The position numbers and the translations under genes were made by a program. Shown here in pieces: positions 15,838 through 23,776 of a stretch of DNA of 64,000 nucleotides; within the stretch, counting starts at the first letter, position 1; each line of letters begins with the position of its first letter. The stretch comes from an uncultured Rhodopila sp. GTDB taxonomy: Bacteria; Pseudomonadota; Alphaproteobacteria; Acetobacterales; Acetobacteraceae. Location: assembly GCA_903851415.1 (NCBI GenBank), contig CAINOE010000051.1, forward strand, positions 40,387 to 104,386, read 5' to 3'. The notes beneath the pieces were generated by a model. It was given only the letters and a program-made list of their open reading frames with translations, was not told the origin of the DNA and did not search any database.

Positions 15838-16719
15838 ATGATGCCGGACCAGATTGCCGAACAGGGTTTTGCGAACGGCCGGTGGCGCGCCCCGCTGCCG
15901 GGGCCGCGCCGCCGGCCGGTGCTGCTGATCGCGGTCACGCTGTCGGTTCTGGTGCATCTGCTGCCTTTCGGTGTGGTCGCATTGATGCCGCCGCCCGCGC
16001 CGGTGAAGCCCGCTCCCGAGGTTCAAGGCGAAGTCGAACTGCTGATGGTTGAGCAGAAGGGCGCCGCGCCGAGCCAGGCGGGCCGGCCCGCCGACGGCGC
16101 GGCCCAACCGGAGGCGGCCCGGCCGGTCGCGAAGGCCGCGGACAAAGCCGACACCTCACCGGCGCCAACGACTGCGCCCGCGTTGCCGGCGCCAACGGCC
16201 GCGCCCGCGTTGCCGGCGCCAACGACCGCGCCCGCGTTGCCGGCGCCAACGACCGCGCCCGCGTTGCCGGCGACGGACGAAACCGGCGAGCCGGTGCCGC
16301 CGCCGCCCGCCGCCGCGACGCACGCCGAAACGCTGCCGGCACCGCCGGCCTCGCCAGGCGCGCCGCCGAAACACGAGGCCCTGACGTTCAACTTCGCCGG
16401 CACCGACAGCGACACCAATGCGCGGGTCGTCTCCGGCCATGTGCTGCCCGCCATGCCGGATGACCGGTTCCGCAACCGGCCGCCGCCCTATCCGCTCGAA
16501 GCCGCGATGCGGCGGGAGACCGGCGCGGTCCTGGTCCTTATCCATGTATCGGCGTATGGGCTTGCCACCGGCGCCGATGTGGTGGAGAGCTCGGGTTCGT
16601 CGCTGCTGGACGGTGCCGCGGTGGCGGCGGTGCGGAAGTGGCATTTCCATCCGGCGATGAAGGACGGTCTGGCGGTTCCGTTCGACATGCCGTTTCGTTT
16701 CGTGTTTTCAGCCGGCTGA
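15838..16719 (+). CDS. TonB-like energy transducer with Pro/Ala-rich periplasmic linker
   Basis: 293 residues. One membrane segment near the N-terminus (VLLIAVTLSVLVHLLPFGVVAL, about residues 28-48; the SVLVH His matches the TonB membrane motif). Then comes a 130-residue Pro/Ala linker including four APTTAPALP repeats, and a C-terminal TonB domain (PPPYPLEAAMRRETGAVLV, then ADVVESSGSSLLDGAAV and WHFHPA). TonB couples the proton gradient, through ExbB/ExbD, to outer-membrane uptake. No exbBD genes are nearby. The cobalamin adenosyltransferase gene follows by 7 nt, so this TonB may serve corrinoid uptake; that is inference. Confidence 0.85.
   Translation: MMPDQIAEQGFANGRWRAPLPGPRRRPVLLIAVTLSVLVHLLPFGVVALMPPPAPVKPAPEVQGEVELLMVEQKGAAPSQAGRPADGAAQPEAARPVAKAADKADTSPAPTTAPALPAPTAAPALPAPTTAPALPAPTTAPALPATDETGEPVPPPPAAATHAETLPAPPASPGAPPKHEALTFNFAGTDSDTNARVVSGHVLPAMPDDRFRNRPPPYPLEAAMRRETGAVLVLIHVSAYGLATGADVVESSGSSLLDGAAVAAVRKWHFHPAMKDGLAVPFDMPFRFVFSAG
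16159..16266. repeat. 27-bp in-frame tandem repeat in the TonB-like linker
   Basis: Four near-identical 27-bp units encode Pro-Ala-Pro-Thr-Thr/Ala-Ala-Pro-Ala-Leu. Differences between units are single bases, which implies recent expansion. Confidence 0.85.
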
Positions 16720-16726
16720 GGGTGTC

Positions 16727-17278
16727 ATGGTGCGTATCGACCGGGTGACGACGACAGGTGGCGACGGCGGCGAAACCTCGCTGGGCGACGGCTCGCGGGT
16801 CTCCAAAAGCGACCTGCGGATCGAGGCCATGGGCGCGGTGGACGAGGCGAACGCCAGCATCGGCGTGCTGCGCACCCACACCCGCGGCCGGCCGGAGGAG
16901 GACGCGATGCTGGCGCGCATCCAGAACGACCTGTTCGACCTCGGCGCCGATCTCTGCGTCCCCGGAGCAACAGCCGATCGGCTGCGGCTGACGGAGGGGG
17001 TGGTGGGACGGCTGGAGGCGGAGGTGAAGCAGATGAACGCGGCGCTGCCGCCGCTGACCAGCTTCATCCTGCCGGGCGGGACGGACGCCGCCGCCCACGC
17101 CCACATGGCGCGGGTCGCGGTCCGGCGGGCGGAGCGGGCGGTGGCGCGGGTCGATGATCTGAACCCCGCCATACGCCGGTTCATCAACCGGCTATCCGAT
17201 CATCTGTTCGTTTTGGCACGCGTATTGAATGGCAACGCAACCGAGGATGTGCTGTGGGTGCCGGGCGCCAACCGGTAG
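16727..17278 (+). CDS. PduO-type cob(I)alamin adenosyltransferase
   Basis: 183 residues. Transfers adenosine from ATP to cob(I)alamin to make coenzyme B12. The ATP-binding N-terminal motif (TTTGGDGGETSLGDGSRV), the EAMGAVDEANASIG helix and the FILPGG...AHMARVAVRRAERAV segment with invariant Arg residues identify the PduO/MMAB type, followed by FINRLSDHLFVLAR. Closely follows the TonB-like gene, which fits a corrinoid or cofactor-uptake theme. Start ATG 16727 has a GAGGGTGT region upstream. Confidence 0.92.
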   Translation: MVRIDRVTTTGGDGGETSLGDGSRVSKSDLRIEAMGAVDEANASIGVLRTHTRGRPEEDAMLARIQNDLFDLGADLCVPGATADRLRLTEGVVGRLEAEVKQMNAALPPLTSFILPGGTDAAAHAHMARVAVRRAERAVARVDDLNPAIRRFINRLSDHLFVLARVLNGNATEDVLWVPGANR

Positions 17279-17351
17279 CGATACCGCGTCCCCTTGACAG
17301 CCCGAGGGCGCGGGGTTTCGCATCGCGCCTGCTTACACTGAAAGACCGCCT

Positions 17352-17807
17352 GTGCCGCAGCTTTCGCTCCATACGCCAATCGGCGATCTGACCGTGGCCG
17401 AGGAAGACGGCGCGATCGTCGCGCTGGATTGGGGATGGGGCGGCGACCAGGTCCGCACGCCTTTGCTGGAGCGGGCGGCGGCTCAGTTGCAGGCCTATTT
17501 CGACGGGGCGCTGACACGCTTCGACCTGCCGCTGGCGCCGGCCGGGACCCCGTACCGCCGCGCGGTCTGGGACGCGCTATGCGACATCCCGTATGGAGAG
17601 ACCCGCTCCTACCTCGAGATCGCCGCCAGGGCCGGCGGCAGCGCCCGGTCGGTTGGCCAGGCCAACGGGCACAACCCGATCCCGCTGATCATCCCTTGCC
17701 ACCGGGTGGTTGCCGCCACGCATCTCGGCGGCTACTCCGGCGGTGACGGATTGCCAACCAAGCGCTGGCTGCTGGCGTTGGAAAATCCGAGCCTGACACT
17801 ACTCTGA
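17352..17807 (+). CDS. ogt: Methylated-DNA-[protein]-cysteine S-methyltransferase
   Basis: 151 residues from GTG 17352; no ATG suits the family start. The acceptor site is IIPCHRVV, where Cys takes the alkyl group from O6-alkylguanine, and the helix-turn-helix segment is around YLEIAARAGG and SVGQANGHNPIPL with the 'arginine finger' Arg in SARSVG. A suicide repair protein that acts once. Not fused to an Ada N-terminal domain, so it is of the constitutive Ogt type. Starts 73 nt after the adenosyltransferase gene, same strand. Confidence 0.92.
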   Translation: MPQLSLHTPIGDLTVAEEDGAIVALDWGWGGDQVRTPLLERAAAQLQAYFDGALTRFDLPLAPAGTPYRRAVWDALCDIPYGETRSYLEIAARAGGSARSVGQANGHNPIPLIIPCHRVVAATHLGGYSGGDGLPTKRWLLALENPSLTLL

Positions 17808-17833
17808 CCCAATTTGCCGCACGGAGACACGAT

Positions 17834-18805
17834 ATGACCAAGGCAATCCGGATCCACACCAATGGCGGCCCCGAGGTGATGGTGTGGGAGGTTGTCCCGA
17901 CCCCCGAGCCCGGACCGGGCGAGGCGCTGATCAAGCATGAAGCCATCGGCCTGAACTTCATCGACGTCTATTTCCGCTCGGGGCTGTACAAGGCGCCGAG
18001 CCTGCCGCTGATCATCGGCCAGGAAGGCGCCGGGACGGTGCTGGCCGTCGGCCCGGACGTGAAGAGCCCGGCGGTTGGCGATCGTGTCGCCTATGCCGGC
18101 CCGCTGGGCGGCTACGCCACCGAGCGTGTCATCGCCGCCGATCGGCTGGTGAAGCTGCCGGATACGATCAGTTTCGAGACGGGCGCGGCGATGATGCTGC
18201 AGGGCCTGACCGCGCAGTACCTGATCCGCCGCACCTTCGCGGTGACGCCTGGCGACACGATCGTGGTGCATGCCGCTGCCGGCGGCGTCGGCCTGATCCT
18301 GTGCCAGTGGGCGAAGCACCTCGGCGCCACGGTCATCGGCGTGGTGTCCAGCGAGGAGAAGGCCGAACTGGCGCGGGCGAACGGCGCCGCCCATACGGTG
18401 GTGGGGCACGCCAAACTGGCTGCCGAGGTCAAGCGCATCACGGGGGGCGCGATGGTTCCCGTGGTGTATGACAGCGTCGGCAAGGACACGTTCGCGGCCA
18501 GCATCGACTGCCTGGCGCCGCTCGGGCTGATGGTGAGCTACGGCAATGCCTCGGGGCCGGTGCCGCCGGTGGATATCAGCATGCTGGGGGCGAAAGGCAG
18601 CCTGTTCCTGACGCGGCCGACATTGGCGACCTATACGTCGAAGCGCAGCGACCTCGAGCGCATTGCCGCGGACCTGTTCGACGTCGTCGGCAGCGGCGTG
18701 GTGAAGATCCAGGTGAACCAGACGTTCAGCCTGAAGGACGCCGGGCTGGCGCATGCGGCGCTGGAAGGCCGCAAGACGACGGGGAGCACGGTATTGATCC
18801 CGTGA
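17834..18805 (+). CDS. NADPH:quinone oxidoreductase, zinc-free MDR family
   Basis: 323 residues of the medium-chain dehydrogenase/reductase family. GLNFIDVYFRSGLY and LPLIIGQEGAGTV match quinone reductase QOR; the nucleotide motif is HAAAGGVGLILCQWAKHLGA (AAxGGVG), with no catalytic zinc cysteines. Reduces quinones with NADPH, in QOR by one-electron steps. Sits 26 nt after ogt and convergent with mntR. C-terminal HAALEGRKTTGSTVLIP is the canonical ending. Confidence 0.92.
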   Translation: MTKAIRIHTNGGPEVMVWEVVPTPEPGPGEALIKHEAIGLNFIDVYFRSGLYKAPSLPLIIGQEGAGTVLAVGPDVKSPAVGDRVAYAGPLGGYATERVIAADRLVKLPDTISFETGAAMMLQGLTAQYLIRRTFAVTPGDTIVVHAAAGGVGLILCQWAKHLGATVIGVVSSEEKAELARANGAAHTVVGHAKLAAEVKRITGGAMVPVVYDSVGKDTFAASIDCLAPLGLMVSYGNASGPVPPVDISMLGAKGSLFLTRPTLATYTSKRSDLERIAADLFDVVGSGVVKIQVNQTFSLKDAGLAHAALEGRKTTGSTVLIP

Positions 18806-18829
18806 CCGCGCGCCCCCCGCTGCGCCGCC

Positions 18830-19273
18830 TCACCGCTGCGCCAGAAACCGCGCGAATGCGGCCAGCGTCGCGTCCGACACATGATGCTCGATCCCCTCGG
18901 CATCCGACTCCGCGGCTTCGAACGGCACGCCGACCGCCAGCAGCAGATCGACCACCACGCGGTGCCGCGTCCGCACCCGCGCGGCGAGGCTCTCACCCGC
19001 CTCGGTCAGAAACACCCCGCGATACGGCTTGGCCACCGCCAGGCCTTCCCGCTTCAGCCGCCCGATGGTCTTGATCGCCGTCGCGTGCGCCACCCCGAGC
19101 CGCCGGGCTATGTCCGTCGGCCGCGCCTCTCCGGCATCCGTCAGCAGGTCGGAGATCAGCTCGACATAATCCTCCAGCAGCGCCCCGGACTGTGCCGTGC
19201 GCGCCTTGCCGAACCGGCTGGCCTGCGTCGGTTCGGCTGGAAGCACTGCCGCGCGAGTCGGGCTTTCCGTCAT
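18830..19273 (-). CDS. mntR: Manganese-responsive DtxR-family regulator
   Basis: 147 residues from ATG 19273. N-terminal winged helix: YVELISDLLTDAGEARPTDIA followed by the recognition helix HATAIKTIGRLKREGL, then the wing (GVFLTEAGE). Metal-binding and dimerisation helices follow (RTRHRVVVDLLLAVGVP and EAAESDAEGIEHHVS with Glu/His ligands). No SH3 domain, as in MntR. It lies directly downstream of mntH on the same strand (41-nt gap) and probably represses that transporter gene when Mn is plentiful. Confidence 0.9.
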   Translation of the reverse strand: MTESPTRAAVLPAEPTQASRFGKARTAQSGALLEDYVELISDLLTDAGEARPTDIARRLGVAHATAIKTIGRLKREGLAVAKPYRGVFLTEAGESLAARVRTRHRVVVDLLLAVGVPFEAAESDAEGIEHHVSDATLAAFARFLAQR

Positions 19274-19313
19274 GGAACCATCACCGCACCAGTTGCCGCC
19301 GCCGATGGTCTGC

Positions 19314-20663
19314 CTAATCCGCAAAAGTTTGCAACAGCAGGATGACGTTCAGCCCCAACACGATCACCGTCCCGGACGCCGCCACCGCCTGAAGGCGCCG
19401 CCCGATGGCGAAGGCTCCCATGACCCCCGGCCGCCGGATCAGTATCAGCAGCGCTATCATCGGCACCGGCAGCACCAGGCTCAGGACCACCTGGCTGAGC
19501 ACCAAAGCCTCCGTCGGCTGCGCGCCCATCGCCACCACGACCACCGCCGGAGCCATCGTCACCACGCGCCGCACCCACATCGGAATGCGGAAGCCGACGA
19601 AGTCCTGCATGATCACCTGCCCGGCCATCGTCCCGACCACCGAGCTGGACAGCCCCGACGCCAGCAGCGACAGCATGAACGCCCCGGCCGCGACGACACC
19701 CATCAGCGGCAGCAGCGTGTGATACGCCGTCTCGATCTCGCCCACATCCGCATGGCCCTGATGGAACATCGTCGCCGCCATCGCCACCATCGCCATGTTC
19801 ACCAGCCCGGCCAGAGTCAGCGCCAGCAGCACCTCGATATTGGAATAGCGGATCAGCCGGGCGGACTGCGCGTCGGTGCGTGCATACACGCGATGGGTCA
19901 TCATGGCGGAGTGCAGGTAGATCGCGTGCGGCATGACCGTGGCGCCGACGATGCCGACGGCGAGGGTGACGCTGTCGGAACCGTCAAGCCGAGGCACGAT
20001 GGTGTGGTAAAGCACCTGACCCCAGTCCGGCGGGGCGATGAAAAGCTCGATCACATAGGCCAGGCTGATCACGCCTACGAACCCGGTGATCACCAGCTCT
20101 ATCGGCCGGAAGCCGCGCGACTGGATCATCAGCAGGCCCCAGGTGATGGCGAAGGTGATGAGCAGCCCGGTCATCAGCGACAGGCCGAACAGCAGACTGA
20201 TGCCGATGGCCGCGCCGATGGACTCGGCCAGATCGGTTGCCATCGCGGCAATTTCGCTCGCCACCCACATCGCCATGACCAGCGGGCGAGGAAAGTGCTG
20301 CCGGCAGAGCGCAGCCAGGCTGAAGCCGCTGACAATGCCGAGCCGTGCCGACAGGGCCTGGAACAGCATGGCGATCAGGTTCGCCATCAGCACCACCCAC
20401 AGCAGCAGGTAGCCGTGCCTCGCGCCGGCCTGGATGTTGGTCGCGAAATTGCCCGGGTCCATGTAGGCGATCGACGCCACCACCGCCGGGCCGATGAACG
20501 GCAGGAAACTCCGCACGCCCCGGCGGCTTCCGGTCAGCGCGGAGGCGCCCGCTGTTGCGGTCCGGTCGGACAGGCTCGGGGGCGAGACGGCCAGCTTCAC
20601 CGGGCTGACTTGCCGTAGATCAAGGCAGATGAAGCTTTTGCCATATATTACGCCTCTCGCCAT
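19314..20663 (-). CDS. mntH: Nramp-family divalent metal transporter (Mn2+/Fe2+)
   Basis: Up to 449 residues, 11 predicted membrane segments. The metal-site motif DPGNFATN in TM1 and MPHAIYLHS in TM6 (with the metal-coordinating Met replaced in context as A-T-V-M-P-H) define Nramp proton-coupled Mn/Fe importers. The first possible ATG is at 20663, but a perfect palindrome ends only 5 bp upstream of it, so the real start may be a downstream GTG near the PVKLAV residues. mntR follows, giving a transporter-regulator operon. Confidence 0.92.
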   Translation of the reverse strand: MARGVIYGKSFICLDLRQVSPVKLAVSPPSLSDRTATAGASALTGSRRGVRSFLPFIGPAVVASIAYMDPGNFATNIQAGARHGYLLLWVVLMANLIAMLFQALSARLGIVSGFSLAALCRQHFPRPLVMAMWVASEIAAMATDLAESIGAAIGISLLFGLSLMTGLLITFAITWGLLMIQSRGFRPIELVITGFVGVISLAYVIELFIAPPDWGQVLYHTIVPRLDGSDSVTLAVGIVGATVMPHAIYLHSAMMTHRVYARTDAQSARLIRYSNIEVLLALTLAGLVNMAMVAMAATMFHQGHADVGEIETAYHTLLPLMGVVAAGAFMLSLLASGLSSSVVGTMAGQVIMQDFVGFRIPMWVRRVVTMAPAVVVVAMGAQPTEALVLSQVVLSLVLPVPMIALLILIRRPGVMGAFAIGRRLQAVAASGTVIVLGLNVILLLQTFAD

Positions 20664-20667
20664 ACTC

Positions 20668-20683
20668 TGTAGCCTGGGCTACA
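20668..20683. promoter_or_regulatory. Candidate MntR operator
   Basis: TGTAGCC-TG-GGCTACA, a perfect 7-bp inverted repeat just upstream of mntH. It has the GTAGC/GCTAC half-site form seen in enterobacterial MntR boxes (ATAGC/GCTAT). TAATAT-like sequence follows toward mntH and could be a -10 element. Confidence 0.5.
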
Positions 20684-20778
20684 CCTTAAGTCGAGCAGAT
20701 GGTTGGTGGCGCCGCCGTGTCAACACCGGCGGCGTTAAGGCTATCGCGTTTCGTGAACTGTGCTAAAGCCCCCGCCCC

Positions 20779-21735
20779 ATGCGCCACTTCCTCGATTTTG
20801 AAAAACCCATCGCCGAACTCGAAGGCAAGATCGAGGAGCTGCGGCGTATGTCGGAGCCGGGCGGCATCAATATCGCGGACGAAATCGGCCGCCTGACCGC
20901 CGTCGCGGACAAGCAGCTCCGCGCCACGTACGCCAAGCTGACGCCTTGGCAGAAAACCCAGGTCGCCCGGCACCCCGACCGGCCCAAGGCGCAGGACTAC
21001 ATCAACACGCTGATCTCCGGCTTCACCCCGCTGGCCGGCGACCGCGCCTATGCCGACGACGCCGCGGTGCTGGGCGGCATGGGCCGGTTCCAGGGCCGCG
21101 CGGTGATGGTGCTGGGCACCGAGAAAGGCATCGATACCGAATCCCGGGTGAAACATAATTTCGGCATGGCGCGGCCGGAGGGCTACCGCAAGGCGCGCCG
21201 GCTGATGGAACTCGCCGGCCGCTTCGGCATGCCGATACTGACGTTCATCGACACTGCCGGCGCCTTTCCCGGGATCGAGGCGGAAGCGCGCGGCCAGGCC
21301 GAAGCCATCGCCCGGTCCATCGAGGCGTGCCTGGAAGCGCCGGTGCCGATCGTCGCGACGATCATCGGTGAGGGCGGATCGGGCGGCGCGATCGCGCTGG
21401 CGACCGGCGATCGGGTCCTGATGCTGGAACACGCAGTCTATTCGGTCATCTCGCCGGAGGGCTGCGCGTCGATCCTGTGGCGCGATCAGGCGCAGGCCCC
21501 GGTTGCGGCCGAGGCGCTGAAACTGACCGCCGAGGACCTGCTGCGCCTCAATCTGGTGGACCGGGTGGTGGCGGAGCCGTTGGGCGGCGCGCAGCGGGAC
21601 AAGCTCACCACCGTCCATGCCGTCGGCCTGGCGGTGCAGGACGCGCTGGCGGAACTGAGCGCGTCGGATGGCGCGACCCTGCGGGCGAAGCGGCGGGAGA
21701 AGTTCCTGGCGATGGGACGGGAGCCCGTCGCATGA
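20779..21735 (+). CDS. accA: Acetyl-CoA carboxylase carboxyltransferase subunit alpha
   Basis: 318 residues, full length. N-terminal FLDFEKPIAELEGKIEELRR coiled segment; the crotonase-like core has FIDTAGAFPGIEAEARGQ and GEGGSGGAIALATGD, and SVISPEGCASILWRD near the acyl-CoA site. With AccD it transfers carboxyl from carboxybiotin to acetyl-CoA, the committed step of fatty acid synthesis. Divergent from mntH. The downstream TetR gene starts about 100 bp later. Confidence 0.97.
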   Translation: MRHFLDFEKPIAELEGKIEELRRMSEPGGINIADEIGRLTAVADKQLRATYAKLTPWQKTQVARHPDRPKAQDYINTLISGFTPLAGDRAYADDAAVLGGMGRFQGRAVMVLGTEKGIDTESRVKHNFGMARPEGYRKARRLMELAGRFGMPILTFIDTAGAFPGIEAEARGQAEAIARSIEACLEAPVPIVATIIGEGGSGGAIALATGDRVLMLEHAVYSVISPEGCASILWRDQAQAPVAAEALKLTAEDLLRLNLVDRVVAEPLGGAQRDKLTTVHAVGLAVQDALAELSASDGATLRAKRREKFLAMGREPVA

Positions 21736-21837
21736 CAGCCGGTGGCACCGCGGTCCCGGCCTGTCCGGCTGGACCAAAGCCGGTCCCGCCCATAAACTAC
21801 TCCGTTAGTGCGATAAGGGCGGTTCGGTAGACATTCC

Positions 21838-22449
21838 ATGCGTGACGAGATTTCGGCTTACAAGCGCGACCGTATCCTCGAAGAAGCCGTCAAGCTGTTC
21901 TATGAACGCGGGTTCAGCGGCACGACGCTGGACGATATCGCCGGCAAGCTGGGCGTCACCAAGCCTTTCATCTACACGCATTTCCGCAGCAAATGCGAAT
22001 TGCTGGAGGCGGTGTGCCGTCCGACGATCGAAATGTCGCTCGACGCCATTTCCCGCGCCGCCCGGAATGAAGGCCGCGCCGCCGATCGGCTGTTCGACGG
22101 GATCGTCAATTTTACCAAAGTGGTGCTGCAGCGGCAGGCCAATATCGCGGTTTATTTCCGCGAGGAAAAGCATCTGTCGGAGGCCGGCCTCGGCGAGATC
22201 AATGCGCTGCGGAAACGCTTCGACCGCGTGCTGAGCGACCTGCTGCAGGAAGGCGCCGACGCCGGGGAGTTCCGCATCGCCGATATCCGCATGGCCGCGC
22301 TGGCCATCGGCGGGATGGTGAGCTGGGCGTACACCTGGTATCAACCCGGCGGCCGGCTGTCGTTCGACGATATCGGCGCACGGCTTGCTCATTTCGCACT
22401 GCAAATGGTGGAGGCGCAGCCGGCGGCGGAACTGACTGCGCAGTGTTGA
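21838..22449 (+). CDS. TetR/AcrR-family transcriptional regulator
   Basis: 203 residues. The N-terminal DNA-binding domain reads RDRILEEAVKLFYERGFSG, TTLDDIAGKLGVTKPFIYTH and FRSKCELLEAV, a textbook TetR helix-turn-helix. The C-terminal ligand domain (VNFTKVVLQRQANIAVYFRE, then WAYTWYQPGGRL) resembles KstR-like and fatty-acyl-responsive regulators. It stands between accA and a GTPase pair, so a link to lipid or membrane stress is possible but unproven. Start ATG gives the conserved spacing to the first helix. Confidence 0.85.
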   Translation: MRDEISAYKRDRILEEAVKLFYERGFSGTTLDDIAGKLGVTKPFIYTHFRSKCELLEAVCRPTIEMSLDAISRAARNEGRAADRLFDGIVNFTKVVLQRQANIAVYFREEKHLSEAGLGEINALRKRFDRVLSDLLQEGADAGEFRIADIRMAALAIGGMVSWAYTWYQPGGRLSFDDIGARLAHFALQMVEAQPAAELTAQC

Positions 22450-22534
22450 ACCTCCGCCGCTTTGCACCGGCGGGCATTCCATAACGATCCGGTAATCGCC
22501 ATCATTCCTTGCTCGACCGGAAAGCGCTCATTCG

Positions 22535-23776
22535 ATGCCCAATCACAGACGTTGGTGGACCGGGCTCTCGCAAACCCTCCGCGGCTGGTTTTCCCGGGCA
22601 GCGGAGGATGTGGCGGCCGGCGCGTCGTCCGCCCGGGCGCAGGAGGAGGTCAGGTTCCGCGCGATCGAGGCCGCGCCGATCATCTGGATGCTCGGCAAGG
22701 TTCAGTCGGGCAAGTCGTCGGTCGTACAGCGCCTGACGGGTGCGACCGAGGCCGAGGTAGGCGAAGGCTTCCGCCCGATGACCAGGACGGCGCGGATCTT
22801 CGATTTTCCGCCGGAAGCGCCCATGGTGCGGTTCCTCGATACCCGCGGGCTGGGCGAGACCGGCTACGATCCCGCAGAAGATATCGCGGCCTGCGAGCGG
22901 CAGGCGCAACTGCTGATGCTGGTCCTGCGCGCCGGCGATCCGGCGCAGGATGCGGTGTTTAGTGCGGCACAGGCGATCCGCGCCCGTCATCCGGCCTGGC
23001 CGGTGGTGGTGGCGCAGACCTGGCTGCACGCCCTGTATCCGTTTCCGCCGTCGCATCCTCAGCCGTATCCGTTCAACGCCGGCACGGACGGGCTGACCAT
23101 CCCGTCCGCGCTGGCAAGGGCTTTGGCGCATCAGCGGCAGCAATTCGCCGGACTTGGCGGGACGGGACCGGTGATGTTCGTTCCGCTCGACTTCACCCAC
23201 CCGGATGACGGGCTGGCGCCGGCCGATTACGGCCTCGATGCGCTGCTCGCCGCCTTGTCCGAGGCGCTGCCCCGCGCGGTCATGGCGCGGATCGAGGCTC
23301 TGCATGCCGACCGGGGGGGCAAGATCGCGACGGGGGCGCGATCCGCCATCCTGGGTTATGCGGTCGCGGCCGGTGCTGCGGACGCACTGCCGATCGTTGC
23401 GATAGCGGCGGTTCCGGCGATCCAGGGGGCGATGCTGCGGACATTGGGATCTCGTTTCTCTGTCGAATGGACAGGGTCCGATGTCGCCTCCCTGCTGGGC
23501 GCGGTCGGCACCGCGGCGCTGGTGCGCCAGGGTGTCGGATTCGCCCTCAAGCAGGGCGCCAAGCTGATCCCGGTCTACGGCCAGATCGGCGGCGCCGCCG
23601 CGGCATCCTTGTCCAGTTTCGCCTTCACCTATGCGCTGGGCTACGCCGCCTGCGTCTACCTGAAAGGCCGCCGGAGCGGCATCGCCGCCAGCACGGGAGA
23701 TATTCAGGAGGCGTACCGGGCGGCGCTGATCAAGGCGTTCGACATATTCCGCGCCAGCCGCGAGCAGCCGAAATGA
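22535..23776 (+). CDS. P-loop GTPase with hydrophobic C-terminal half (DUF697-like)
   Basis: 413 residues. G1 is GKVQSGKSS (54-62), G3 is LDTRG (101-105). The G4 NKxD motif is not clear (AQTWLHAL occupies its place), so guanine specificity may be relaxed. From about residue 270 the chain becomes hydrophobic with long Ala/Gly stretches (ILGYAVAAGAADALPIVAIA, then LGAVGTAALV and GGAAAASLSSFAFTYALGYA), as in DUF697 proteins, which probably insert into the membrane. The last codons overlap the next GTPase gene by ATGA. Function unknown. YcjF/YcjX or GimA-type membrane-remodelling roles are conceivable. Confidence 0.75.
   Translation: MPNHRRWWTGLSQTLRGWFSRAAEDVAAGASSARAQEEVRFRAIEAAPIIWMLGKVQSGKSSVVQRLTGATEAEVGEGFRPMTRTARIFDFPPEAPMVRFLDTRGLGETGYDPAEDIAACERQAQLLMLVLRAGDPAQDAVFSAAQAIRARHPAWPVVVAQTWLHALYPFPPSHPQPYPFNAGTDGLTIPSALARALAHQRQQFAGLGGTGPVMFVPLDFTHPDDGLAPADYGLDALLAALSEALPRAVMARIEALHADRGGKIATGARSAILGYAVAAGAADALPIVAIAAVPAIQGAMLRTLGSRFSVEWTGSDVASLLGAVGTAALVRQGVGFALKQGAKLIPVYGQIGGAAAASLSSFAFTYALGYAACVYLKGRRSGIAASTGDIQEAYRAALIKAFDIFRASREQPK

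Noticed and set aside
16159..16266. Tandem repeat considered as a CRISPR array
   Set aside because: Units are contiguous and in frame without spacers, and encode a Pro/Ala linker.
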